This document shows, piece by piece, positions 57,619 through 64,000 of a stretch of DNA of 64,000 nucleotides. Positions within the stretch are counted from its first letter, which is position 1; each line of letters opens with the position of its first letter. The stretch spans positions 1 to 64,000 of the forward strand of contig JAQWHD010000054.1 of assembly GCA_029237915.1 (NCBI GenBank), given 5' to 3'. A program made the position numbers and the translations under genes. The notes under the pieces are model-generated. The model ran no database searches. It worked only from the letters and a program-made list of their open reading frames with translations, and was not told where the DNA came from. The stretch comes from Thalassotalea sp. (GTDB lineage: Bacteria; Pseudomonadota; Gammaproteobacteria; Enterobacterales; Alteromonadaceae).

Positions 57619-57665
57619 CAAGGGGTCAGAGCCATTGAAACGCTTTTCAACGACTCTGACCCTTG
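57619..57665. repeat. Palindromic GGGTCAGA element (copy 3)
   Basis: Arms beginning CAAGGGGTCAGAG and ending CTCTGACCCTTG pair over most of 22 bases (one bulge, a few mismatches) with a 3-4 base loop. The outer part matches the element at 20024 and the inner part differs. It lies between convergent genes and can serve both as terminator. Confidence 0.75.
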
Positions 57666-57677
57666 ATTTATTTTATA

Positions 57678-59579
57678 TTAACCACTAACAATCTCTTCTA
57701 TTTGCTCTTCTAACTCCATCCACTCTTCCTCGGTGTTTTCAATTTGCGGCTTGAGTTTGGCTTGTTTTGCTAAACAGTCTGTGAGTTGTGCTTTGTTTTC
57801 ATGTTCATAGATTTCAACTTGCGCTAATTGATTTTCAATCTCTGCAAGCTCGTTTTGCCATTTACTGACTTGTTTTTCAAGTTGGTCAGCTTTTTTTCTA
57901 AGTGGCGCTGCTTGTTTACGCAGCTCGGCTTGTTGACGACGTTGCTCTTTTTTATCGACTTTATCAACCGCTGGTGTTGTCTCTTTGTCTTTATTTAGCG
58001 TGGCCTTTTTATCGTCTTGCAACCATTTTTGATAATCGTCGATATCGCCATCGAAATTATTAACTTTGCCGTTGCCAACAATGTAAAACTCATCAACACA
58101 AGATTCTAGCAAGTATCTATCATGGGCAATAAGTATGATTGCCCCTTCAAAGTCCTGTAAGGCCATTACCAGCGCTTGGCGCATTTCTAAGTCTAAATGG
58201 TTAGTCGGTTCATCAAGCAGTAGTAATTGCGGCTTTTCAAGGACAATTAGGGCAAGTACCAAGCGGGCTTTCTCACCACCAGACATGGTATTAACCACAC
58301 TTAGTGCTTTATCACCACTAAAGCCAAATCGGCCTAAATGGTTTCTTGCTTGCATTTCGGTAAAATCGGTTTTGGCTAATAACACTTGGTTTATCGCCGT
58401 ATCATCAGGGTGCAATTGTTCTAATTGATGTTGCGAAAAGTAGCCAACAGAGAGCTCTTGTGCACAAAAGCGTTTACCTTGTTGCAGTGCTAACTCGCCC
58501 GCTAAAGATTTTATTAATGTTGATTTACCTGCACCATTTCGTCCCAGTAAACCAATGCGGCTACCTGGTACAAGAGTTAAGTTAACTGTTTTTAATATAA
58601 TTGCTTGCTCTGAATAACCACAGTCACCTTGCTCAATCGATAATAGCGGGTAGGGCATGTAACCAGGGTTAATAAAGTTAAAGCTAAATTGGCTATCAAC
58701 ATGGGCTGGCATTAAATCAGGTAGTTTTTCTAGGCGCTTTAATCTACTTTGCGCTTGTTTGGCTTTTGATGCTTTGGCTCGAAAGCGGTCGACAAAAGAC
58801 GTTAAATGTTTTACTTCACGTTGCTGTTTAGCAAACAGAGCATCTTGCTGGGCTAGGTGCTCTGTGCGTTGTCTTTCGAAGCTCGAGTAATTACCCGTGT
58901 ACAGTTTGGCTTTTTGTTGCTCAATATGCAGAATTTGTCCTATAACATCATCTAAGAAGTCACGGTCATGAGATATTAATACCAAAGTACCTGTGTACTT
59001 TTTCAGCCAACGTTGTAACCATAGTACAGCGTCTAGATCTAAATGGTTGGTAGGCTCATCGAGTAGCATTAAGTCTGCTCGACTGATCAAAGCTTGCGCT
59101 AAGTTTAAGCGCATGCGCCAACCACCGGAAAAGCTACTTACGCTGTTATTTAATTGGTCTTGAGTAAAACCTAAGCCATGCAGTAATTCACCCGCTCGCG
59201 CCGGTAAGCTATAACCATCTATGGTATCAATACAGTTAAGTAAATATGCTTCTTGACTGCCATTATCATCGAGTCTTGCTTGTTCTAGTTTTTGTTCTAA
59301 TTGACGAAACTCTTTATCGCCATCCATCACATAATCTAAAGCGCTTTGCGTCAAAGCCGGCGTTTCTTGTTTTACCGTAGCGATAGCCCATGAGCTTGGC
59401 ATTTCCAAATCACCACTATCTGGTTGCAAGTCACCAAGCAAAGCAGCGAATAATGACGATTTACCACAACCATTAGCTCCTACCAAACCGACTTTATGGC
59501 CAGGGTGAATAGTAAAGCTTGATGAGATGATTAAGTTTTTTGTACCTCGGTCTAAACTAAGGTTTGCTGCCAGAATCAA
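57678..59579 (-). CDS. yheS: ABC-F family ATPase YheS
   Basis: The 633-residue protein has two ABC modules without membrane domains: Walker A GANGCGKSS and GRNGAGKST, signatures SSFSGGWRMRL and NTMSGGEKARL, Walker B LMLLDEPTNHLDL and LLLLDEPTNHLDL. Between them lies the P-site interaction motif linker and at the end a coiled coil rich in Lys, Glu and Gln (KKEQRRQQAELRKQ). ABC-F proteins act on ribosomes; YheS is one of four in E. coli. The start is TTG with AAAGGACA ahead. The yheS-yheV order is conserved. Confidence 0.95.
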   Translation of the reverse strand: MILAANLSLDRGTKNLIISSSFTIHPGHKVGLVGANGCGKSSLFAALLGDLQPDSGDLEMPSSWAIATVKQETPALTQSALDYVMDGDKEFRQLEQKLEQARLDDNGSQEAYLLNCIDTIDGYSLPARAGELLHGLGFTQDQLNNSVSSFSGGWRMRLNLAQALISRADLMLLDEPTNHLDLDAVLWLQRWLKKYTGTLVLISHDRDFLDDVIGQILHIEQQKAKLYTGNYSSFERQRTEHLAQQDALFAKQQREVKHLTSFVDRFRAKASKAKQAQSRLKRLEKLPDLMPAHVDSQFSFNFINPGYMPYPLLSIEQGDCGYSEQAIILKTVNLTLVPGSRIGLLGRNGAGKSTLIKSLAGELALQQGKRFCAQELSVGYFSQHQLEQLHPDDTAINQVLLAKTDFTEMQARNHLGRFGFSGDKALSVVNTMSGGEKARLVLALIVLEKPQLLLLDEPTNHLDLEMRQALVMALQDFEGAIILIAHDRYLLESCVDEFYIVGNGKVNNFDGDIDDYQKWLQDDKKATLNKDKETTPAVDKVDKKEQRRQQAELRKQAAPLRKKADQLEKQVSKWQNELAEIENQLAQVEIYEHENKAQLTDCLAKQAKLKPQIENTEEEWMELEEQIEEIVSG

Positions 59580-59694
59580 TTTAATGTCCTTTATGGTTAT
59601 GATGTGGTTACTGATACATGGTAGGTGCTATATACCTAGCGTGTTATCCAAGGTAAAATACCCTAAATACAGTTGAACCAATATTACTACAATT

Positions 59695-59886
59695 ATGAAA
59701 AAAAGATTTATCGCCGGTGCTAAATGCCCTAAGTGTAATGAAATAGACACCTTAGCGTTAACCAAAGAAAACAATGTCGAAAAAGTAACTTGTGTTGCCT
59801 GTGACATGGAGATGACTCAGCCAGAAGAGCAAGTTGAACCACAAGTTCGCACTGAAGAGCAGGTCATTGGTGTTTTTAAACCTTAA
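59695..59886 (+). CDS. yheV: YheV-type zinc-ribbon protein
   Basis: The 63-residue product has two CxxC pairs (GAKCPKCNEID and VTCVACDMEM) forming a small zinc ribbon, in the family context MKKRFIAGAKCPKC of YheV. Function unknown. It is divergent from yheS and convergent with slyX, in a neighbourhood that matches E. coli. Confidence 0.92.
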   Translation: MKKRFIAGAKCPKCNEIDTLALTKENNVEKVTCVACDMEMTQPEEQVEPQVRTEEQVIGVFKP

Positions 59887-59912
59887 AGCAATGAATTACT
59901 CGCTTGCTTAGT

Positions 59913-60143
59913 TTAGTAATGAGGGGGTCTATCATCAACCGGCCCTTCAGTTGGCTGCGAGTTGAGATCCTTAATTTTATCACCCATTAAGCTCAGCTTG
60001 TCTTTTAAATCTCTTATATATTCCTGATGAATAGATATTTCATTATTGAGTTGCTCAATTACATCATCTTGAAATGCGGTACGCATTTCTAATGTATCTA
60101 ACCTTTCTTGCAATTGCAGTAAGAGCTGTTGCTCTGTTGACAT
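59913..60143 (-). CDS. slyX: SlyX protein
   Basis: The 76-residue coiled-coil protein matches SlyX: LQERLDTLEMRTAFQDDVIEQLN, then EIS-type heptads and the end PVDDRPPHY. Function unknown. It is divergent from fkpA. Confidence 0.95.
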   Translation of the reverse strand: MSTEQQLLLQLQERLDTLEMRTAFQDDVIEQLNNEISIHQEYIRDLKDKLSLMGDKIKDLNSQPTEGPVDDRPPHY

Positions 60144-60550
60144 AGTATTTACCTTTATTTTTTACTGGCTCTATTATCTCTAATTGTACTCACATGAACA
60201 ACAAAAACAGCAATAGTAGAGAAATTAACCTTTAAAAATTAATTTCCACCTCCATATCTAGTGATAACTGACCTAGCAACTTCCCTGAAGCCCACTTTTA
60301 AAAGTGATTTTGGTGAATTGCATGGTCAAATTTAAGGTAATACCAATTCCATTAATTAGTGTTCTATTTTAACCATTAAAAGTGAGCAGTAAATTAATGA
60401 GCTTGGTATAAGCAATTAAAAATGTATTTATGTACTATTTTAGGACTGTTTTTTTATAAAAATAGTCGCTAGTATATGGAACTTTATTAAATAATAATTT
60501 ATGTGTATTTGGGGAAGTTCTCCATTTATGAAGTTTTTTTGGAGAAACAA
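60144..60550. other. slyX-fkpA intergenic region (about 400 bases)
   Basis: No gene is visible. It contains a perfect 14-base palindrome CACTTTTAAAAGTG at 60293-60306 and a 70-base inverted-repeat element at 60340-60409, and must contain the divergent promoters. I cannot assign a promoter with confidence. Confidence 0.7.
60340..60409. repeat. 70-bp terminal-inverted-repeat element (ATACCAA...TTGGTAT)
   Basis: The left end ATACCAATTCCATTAATT and the right end AATTAATGAGCTTGGTAT are reverse complements except at three positions, around a 34-base core. It has the build of a very small non-autonomous element (MITE-like). Short relatives with ATACCA/TTGGTAT ends occur at 2871-2894 and 43048-43073. 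Confidence 0.6.
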
Positions 60551-61303
60551 ATGAAATTTATCGTAAAACCAACTTTAGTAGCTGTTGCTGTAATGGCGTT
60601 AGCCGGTTGTGGTGGTCAAGAAGAAGCAAAGCCAGCAGTGTTAGAAACTGATGCGCAAAAACAAGCATATGGTCTAGGTGCCTCTATTGGCTCTTATATG
60701 AGTAACAACTTAGTTGAACAAGAGAAGTTTGGTGTTGTTTTAGATAAAGAGCTATTAATTGCTGGTTTCAGCGAAAGCCTTAACGGCACAGCTCAGTTAC
60801 AAGAAGAAGAAATTCGTGAAATCTTAATGGCTCTTGATAAAGAAGTTAATGAGAAAAAACAAGCTGCAGCAGCTCTTGCAAGCGAAAAAAATGTTTCTGA
60901 AGGTCAAACTTTCTTAGCTGAAAATGCTAAAGTTGAAGGCGTAGTTGTTACTGAGTCTGGTTTACAGTACCAAGTATTAACGGCAGCTGAAGGCGCAAGC
61001 CCAGTAGCTACTGATACTGTTAAAGTTCACTACAAAGGTACACTAATCGATGGTACTACTTTTGATAGTTCATACGATCGTGGTCAGCCAATTGAATTCC
61101 CACTAAACGGTGTTATCCCTGGTTGGACTGAAGGTGTACAATTAATGAATGTTGGTTCTAAGTACAAATTCGTTATCCCTTCAAACTTAGCTTACGGTCC
61201 AAATGGCACAGGTCCTATCCCTGGTAATGCTACATTAGTATTTGAAGTTGAATTACTTGATATTATTGCTCCTGCAGCTCCTGTAGCTGATAACGGCCAG
61301 TAA
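60551..61303 (+). CDS. fkpA: FKBP-type peptidyl-prolyl isomerase, lipoprotein (FkpA type)
   Basis: From the ATG at 60551 (GGAGAAACAA ahead) the product has 250 residues; the frame is open further upstream but that is leader. The signal peptide ends in a lipobox, ALAG-Cys (Cys20). A helical dimerisation domain (QKQAYGLGASIGSYMS) precedes the FKBP domain: VKVHYKGTLIDGTTFDSSYDRG, GVIPGWTEGVQLM and IPSNLAYGPNGTG. It folds envelope proteins in the periplasm. E. coli FkpA is soluble, so the lipid anchor is a difference. The run AAAALASEKN joins the domains. Confidence 0.93.
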   Translation: MKFIVKPTLVAVAVMALAGCGGQEEAKPAVLETDAQKQAYGLGASIGSYMSNNLVEQEKFGVVLDKELLIAGFSESLNGTAQLQEEEIREILMALDKEVNEKKQAAAALASEKNVSEGQTFLAENAKVEGVVVTESGLQYQVLTAAEGASPVATDTVKVHYKGTLIDGTTFDSSYDRGQPIEFPLNGVIPGWTEGVQLMNVGSKYKFVIPSNLAYGPNGTGPIPGNATLVFEVELLDIIAPAAPVADNGQ

Positions 61304-61341
61304 TTTAAAGCTTATTAATACACTTAGTTAAGCTCTTTTTA

Positions 61342-61367
61342 AAACCAGGCAACTGCCTGGTTTTTTT
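61342..61367. terminator. Terminator between fkpA and the nuclease gene
   Basis: AAACCAGGCA and TGCCTGGTTT form a perfect 10-bp stem around AC, followed by T7. Confidence 0.9.
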
Positions 61368-61381
61368 ATGTCTGTTCGTTG

Positions 61382-62254
61382 TTAAAAATGTTTATCTAAA
61401 AATGCATATAAACGAGTACTTGCTATCTTTATCCTGTTTTTAATTACTGGCCAATTAGCAGTATAGTAATGTTCATTTAAATTTATTGCTTTAGCTTGAG
61501 GTGCACAATAGAGACTAGTGTGGTTAAGTTGGCAATATTGAGTCTTAGGGTGGCGTGTGATCTGCAATGATTCATTTGCCCAGCGGATCACATTACTATG
61601 ATTTAGTGTATCTCCTGCGGATCTTGCTATTGGCGCTCCAAAGTCGGACAGTAGCTGCTGGTAGCTTTGCTTTCTTGTCCAAATTAAACAGCTATCCCAA
61701 ACAGCATGTAAATTTTTACAATGTTTATCTGAGCTATTAACCCGAGACTTATTGCCCCCTAAATCTGATTTAAAACTGACATGTAAAGGTTGATGAAGAT
61801 CGGCGAGCCAATGAGCAATAAACATTAAGGCTTGTAGTTTTAGCCATGAGTTTTGTGAAGATTCATTTTTAATAAATTGTTCTTGGTGCAAGCTTAGTGC
61901 ATAGGTAATGCAATTTTTGTTGCAAGAGCTATTGTCTAAGGTTTTTTGCTCTCTGAGCACATTGATGAAGTGCCAATTGTTGTACTTTCGGTATTTTTTA
62001 TCTGCTTTAATGGCATCAGCCCAAATACAAGAATCAACAAAGTTAACTTTAGTATTAATGCTGCGCTTTAAATAATGATTAATACGTTGCTGCTCTTGCG
62101 ACGGCATTTGTTGGAGCAAGTTGTCCATATGTTGTTGTTTGCTTAAAGGTAGATGCTGATAGGCAAGCTGACAAATTAAACCATGGGTTTTGCTGTCAAA
62201 AGCAAACACTTGCAAGCTAGTAAAAAATAGAATGGTACAAAGGAAAAGTTTCAT
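61382..62254 (-). CDS. S1/P1-family nuclease, secreted
   Basis: The 290-residue product has a signal peptide (MKLFLCTILFFTSLQVFA). The zinc ligands of S1/P1 nucleases are visible: DSKTHGLICQLA (His), SCIWADAIK (Asp), WHFINV (His), HWLADLHQPLHVSF and DLGGNKS (His, Asp) and NLHAVWDSCL (His). In fungal enzymes the mature protein starts with Trp, whose amino group binds zinc; here cleavage would leave Phe. The enzyme degrades single-stranded DNA and RNA and 3'-nucleotides, probably for phosphate and nucleoside uptake. It is monocistronic; a hairpin-plus-T terminator lies 58 bases upstream of its start. Confidence 0.92.
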   Translation of the reverse strand: MKLFLCTILFFTSLQVFAFDSKTHGLICQLAYQHLPLSKQQHMDNLLQQMPSQEQQRINHYLKRSINTKVNFVDSCIWADAIKADKKYRKYNNWHFINVLREQKTLDNSSCNKNCITYALSLHQEQFIKNESSQNSWLKLQALMFIAHWLADLHQPLHVSFKSDLGGNKSRVNSSDKHCKNLHAVWDSCLIWTRKQSYQQLLSDFGAPIARSAGDTLNHSNVIRWANESLQITRHPKTQYCQLNHTSLYCAPQAKAINLNEHYYTANWPVIKNRIKIASTRLYAFLDKHF

Positions 62255-62304
62255 TATTTAAAGTTAGACCAATATCGACAATTGCATACTATTTTTATAT
62301 AGGA

Positions 62305-62334
62305 AATAAAAAGGCCTTATCAATGATAAGGCCT
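62305..62334 (-). terminator. Orphan minus-strand terminator upstream of the nuclease gene
   Basis: AGGCCTTATC (62312-62321) and GATAAGGCCT (62325-62334) form a perfect 10-bp stem around three bases. Only the minus-strand side has a T run (TTTTATTT), so it stops minus-strand transcription before the nuclease gene. No minus-strand gene lies upstream of it. Confidence 0.75.
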
Positions 62335-62395
62335 GAAATGCTCGCTGTTTGGTCTAGTAAAACTAGCTTCTTATTAGTTATTCTTTAAAAGCTTG
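62312..62395 (-). ncRNA. Candidate small RNA or attenuated leader upstream of the nuclease gene
   Basis: On the minus strand TTGCTA (62424-62429) and TATAAA (62401-62406) are 17 bases apart and would start a transcript near 62395. It would contain a small hairpin CTAGT-TTT-ACTAG and end in the orphan terminator about 85-90 bases later. There is no ORF of note. This is either a free sRNA or the leader of the nuclease mRNA with an attenuator. It is inferred from signals only. Confidence 0.4.
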
Positions 62396-62545
62396 TAAAG
62401 TTTATAACAAAGCAATTTCATTTTAGCAACACTTTTTTACAAAAAAAGTCATAATTTTCACTAAGTTTGATCTCATCCATAGTATCTGAAGAGAAGTTTG
62501 GGTAGAATATCGCAAAATTTTACCGATACCGTTACGGAAATAAAA

Positions 62546-63613
62546 ATGACAACATTAAAGAATGATACGTACTTACGTGCGTTGCTAAAGCAACCTGTTG
62601 ATTACACTCCAGTTTGGATGATGCGCCAAGCTGGTAGATACTTACCTGAGTACAAAGAAGTACGTAAAGATGCTGGTGATTTTATGGCACTTTGTCGTAA
62701 CACTGAATTAGCGACAGAAGTAACTATTCAGCCTTTACGTCGTTTTCCTTTAGATGCTGCAATTTTATTTAGTGATATTTTAACTATTCCAGATGCTATG
62801 GGCTTAGGTCTTTACTTTGAAACTGGGGAAGGACCTAAGTTTGAACGTCCGATCACCTGCGCTGCCGATGTTAAAAAAATTGGTCACCCAGATCCTGAAG
62901 GTGAATTACAATACGTAATGAATGCTGTGCGTTCTATCCGTAAAGAGTTAAAAGGTGAAGTTCCATTAATTGGCTTCTCTGGTAGTCCATGGACGTTAGC
63001 GACTTACATGATTGAAGGTGGCAGCTCTAAAGCATTTACTAAAATTAAAAAAATGATGTTTAGCGACCCACAAACATTGCATTTATTACTAGATAAATTA
63101 GCTGATTCAGTTATTTCTTATTTAAATGCACAAATCGCTGCTGGTGCTCAATCGGTAATGGTATTTGATACTTGGGGCGGGGTGTTATCACCGGCAATGT
63201 ACAAAGAATTCTCTCTACAATATATGGCGAAAATTGTTGATGGACTTACTCGTGAAAACGAAGGCCGTAAAGTTCCTGTAACCTTGTTTACCAAAAATGG
63301 TGGTATGTGGTTAGAGTCAATTGCTGCGACAGGTTGTGATGCAGTAGGCTTAGATTGGACTATTAATATTGAAGATGCAAAAGCTCGTGTTGGTGATAAA
63401 GTTGCACTACAAGGAAATATGGACCCGTCAATGTTATATGCGCCAAAAGAGCGTATAGAGCAAGAAGTACAAACCATATTGAATGGCTTTGGTGAAGGTG
63501 GTACTGGTCACGTATTCAACCTTGGACATGGTATACATCCAGATGTAAACCCTGAGCATGCTGGTCACTTTATTAATGCAGTGCACAAATACAGCAAGCC
63601 TTTTCATAAGTAG
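62546..63613 (+). CDS. hemE: Uroporphyrinogen decarboxylase
   Basis: HemE decarboxylates the four acetate side chains of uroporphyrinogen III to give coproporphyrinogen III. From the ATG at 62546 (ACGGAAAT ahead) it has 355 residues. It shows [17 protein letters not shown] at about 22, [15 protein letters not shown] at about 85 with the catalytic Asp, [17 protein letters not shown] and the C-terminal [17 protein letters not shown]. The frame extends upstream but that part is leader. It acts directly after the HemC and HemD steps encoded 50 kb away. Confidence 0.98.
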   Translation: MTTLKNDTYLRALLKQPVDYTPVWMMRQAGRYLPEYKEVRKDAGDFMALCRNTELATEVTIQPLRRFPLDAAILFSDILTIPDAMGLGLYFETGEGPKFERPITCAADVKKIGHPDPEGELQYVMNAVRSIRKELKGEVPLIGFSGSPWTLATYMIEGGSSKAFTKIKKMMFSDPQTLHLLLDKLADSVISYLNAQIAAGAQSVMVFDTWGGVLSPAMYKEFSLQYMAKIVDGLTRENEGRKVPVTLFTKNGGMWLESIAATGCDAVGLDWTINIEDAKARVGDKVALQGNMDPSMLYAPKERIEQEVQTILNGFGEGGTGHVFNLGHGIHPDVNPEHAGHFINAVHKYSKPFHK

Positions 63614-63640
63614 TCGTTGTGCTACAGATGTAAATACATA

Positions 63641-63665
63641 AAAGGAGCGTAAGCTCCTTTTTTAT
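63641..63665 (+). terminator. Rho-independent terminator of hemE
   Basis: AAAGGAGC and GCTCCTTT pair around GTAA, followed by T6. Confidence 0.88.
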
Positions 63666-63757
63666 TTAAACCTGTTGTTAAAACCTAATTCCTAATCTCT
63701 AGGATCTATCTTCCTTATCCGTTACAATCTAATTAAATATTCAAGAAAATATTATAA

Positions 63758-64000
63758 ATGTCACAACCAAGCCGCTGCCTTAAATCTCTAAATAGCTTTG
63801 CTCTCAATGCAAATGCACAAGAGATCGTAACCCTTAGCAATTTAGTCCAGCTTGAGCAATTTGCTCAACAACTACCTAAGCAATTTTATATTCTAGGTGG
63901 AGGTAGTAACTCATTATTTATTAATGATTATCAAGGGACTGTGGTCTGCCCTGATTTTAAGGGGATCAATGTTGCAAATACTGAAGATGCTTACTTGTTA
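63758..64000 (+). CDS. murB: UDP-N-acetylmuramate dehydrogenase MurB (partial, N-terminal part)
   Basis: The first 81 codons lie in the window; the gene runs off the right edge. LKSLNSFALNANAQEIVTL at the start and the FAD-binding YILGGGSNSLFINDYQGTVV are the MurB signature of the E. coli type. It reduces UDP-GlcNAc-enolpyruvate to UDP-MurNAc in peptidoglycan synthesis. It sits alone, 93 bases beyond the hemE terminator. Confidence 0.93.
   Translation, partial: MSQPSRCLKSLNSFALNANAQEIVTLSNLVQLEQFAQQLPKQFYILGGGSNSLFINDYQGTVVCPDFKGINVANTEDAYLL

Overview
The window is low-GC (roughly 40 percent) chromosomal DNA from a marine gammaproteobacterium. Gene content and order fit Alteromonadales, most likely Colwelliaceae (Colwellia or Thalassotalea type); this placement is inferred from familiarity with the families, not from a search. 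Almost all of it is core genome. There is no prophage, no intact insertion sequence, no CRISPR array, no rRNA and no recognisable tRNA gene. Several stretches keep the gene order known from E. coli: cyaY-lptM-(lysA)-dapF-yigA-yigB-uvrD; waaA-coaD-mutM-rpmG-rpmB-radC-coaBC-dut-slmA; nudE/yrfG; yheU-yheT ... yheS-yheV-slyX-fkpA.

Layout. 1-7.9 kb: start of a secreted M20 amidohydrolase, plsB, a Kelch (NanM-like) protein, a DUF3149 micro-protein, a secreted alpha/beta hydrolase with a small unknown partner, and an MltA-like protein. 7.9-12.5 kb: the haem operon hemC-hemD-hemX-hemY with cyaY upstream, all on the minus strand. 12.6-22.4 kb: lptM, lysA, dapF, DUF484 gene (yigA), yigB, then two secreted serine peptidases (an S9 gene broken by an in-frame amber codon and an S10 carboxypeptidase), then SOS-type uvrD. 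22.4-33.9 kb: TonB receptor, rarD, recQ, rlmJ, ubiA, a MATE pump, a DUF3718-like protein, ubiC, glpG, glpE. 34-38.4 kb: kbl-tdh (threonine catabolism) and frmA-fghA (glutathione-dependent formaldehyde oxidation). 38.5-48.6 kb: LPS inner-core genes (waaA, a GT9 heptosyltransferase, kdkA), a TetR regulator, coaD, mutM, a LysE exporter, rpmG-rpmB, radC, coaBC, dut, slmA. 48.7-57.6 kb: pepD, an outer-membrane barrel, a patatin, yrfG, nudE-cysQ-yceI-type genes, yheU/yheT, a META lipoprotein, a PhnA-type zinc protein. 57.7-64 kb: yheS, yheV, slyX, fkpA, S1/P1 nuclease, hemE and the start of murB.

The genes cover tetrapyrrole, ubiquinone, lysine/peptidoglycan, CoA and LPS core synthesis, DNA repair and housekeeping. 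I found no convincing new multigene system. The points worth a second look are mostly non-coding: a candidate minus-strand small RNA or attenuator between the nuclease gene and hemE; a dispersed GGGTCAGA palindrome family (REP/REPIN-like) at three places; perfect inverted repeats in front of kbl, frmA and the tetR gene; an 8-bp tandem repeat in front of hemC. Two coding anomalies stand out: the broken S9 peptidase, and the clean absence of xerC from a locus where it normally lies between yigA and yigB.
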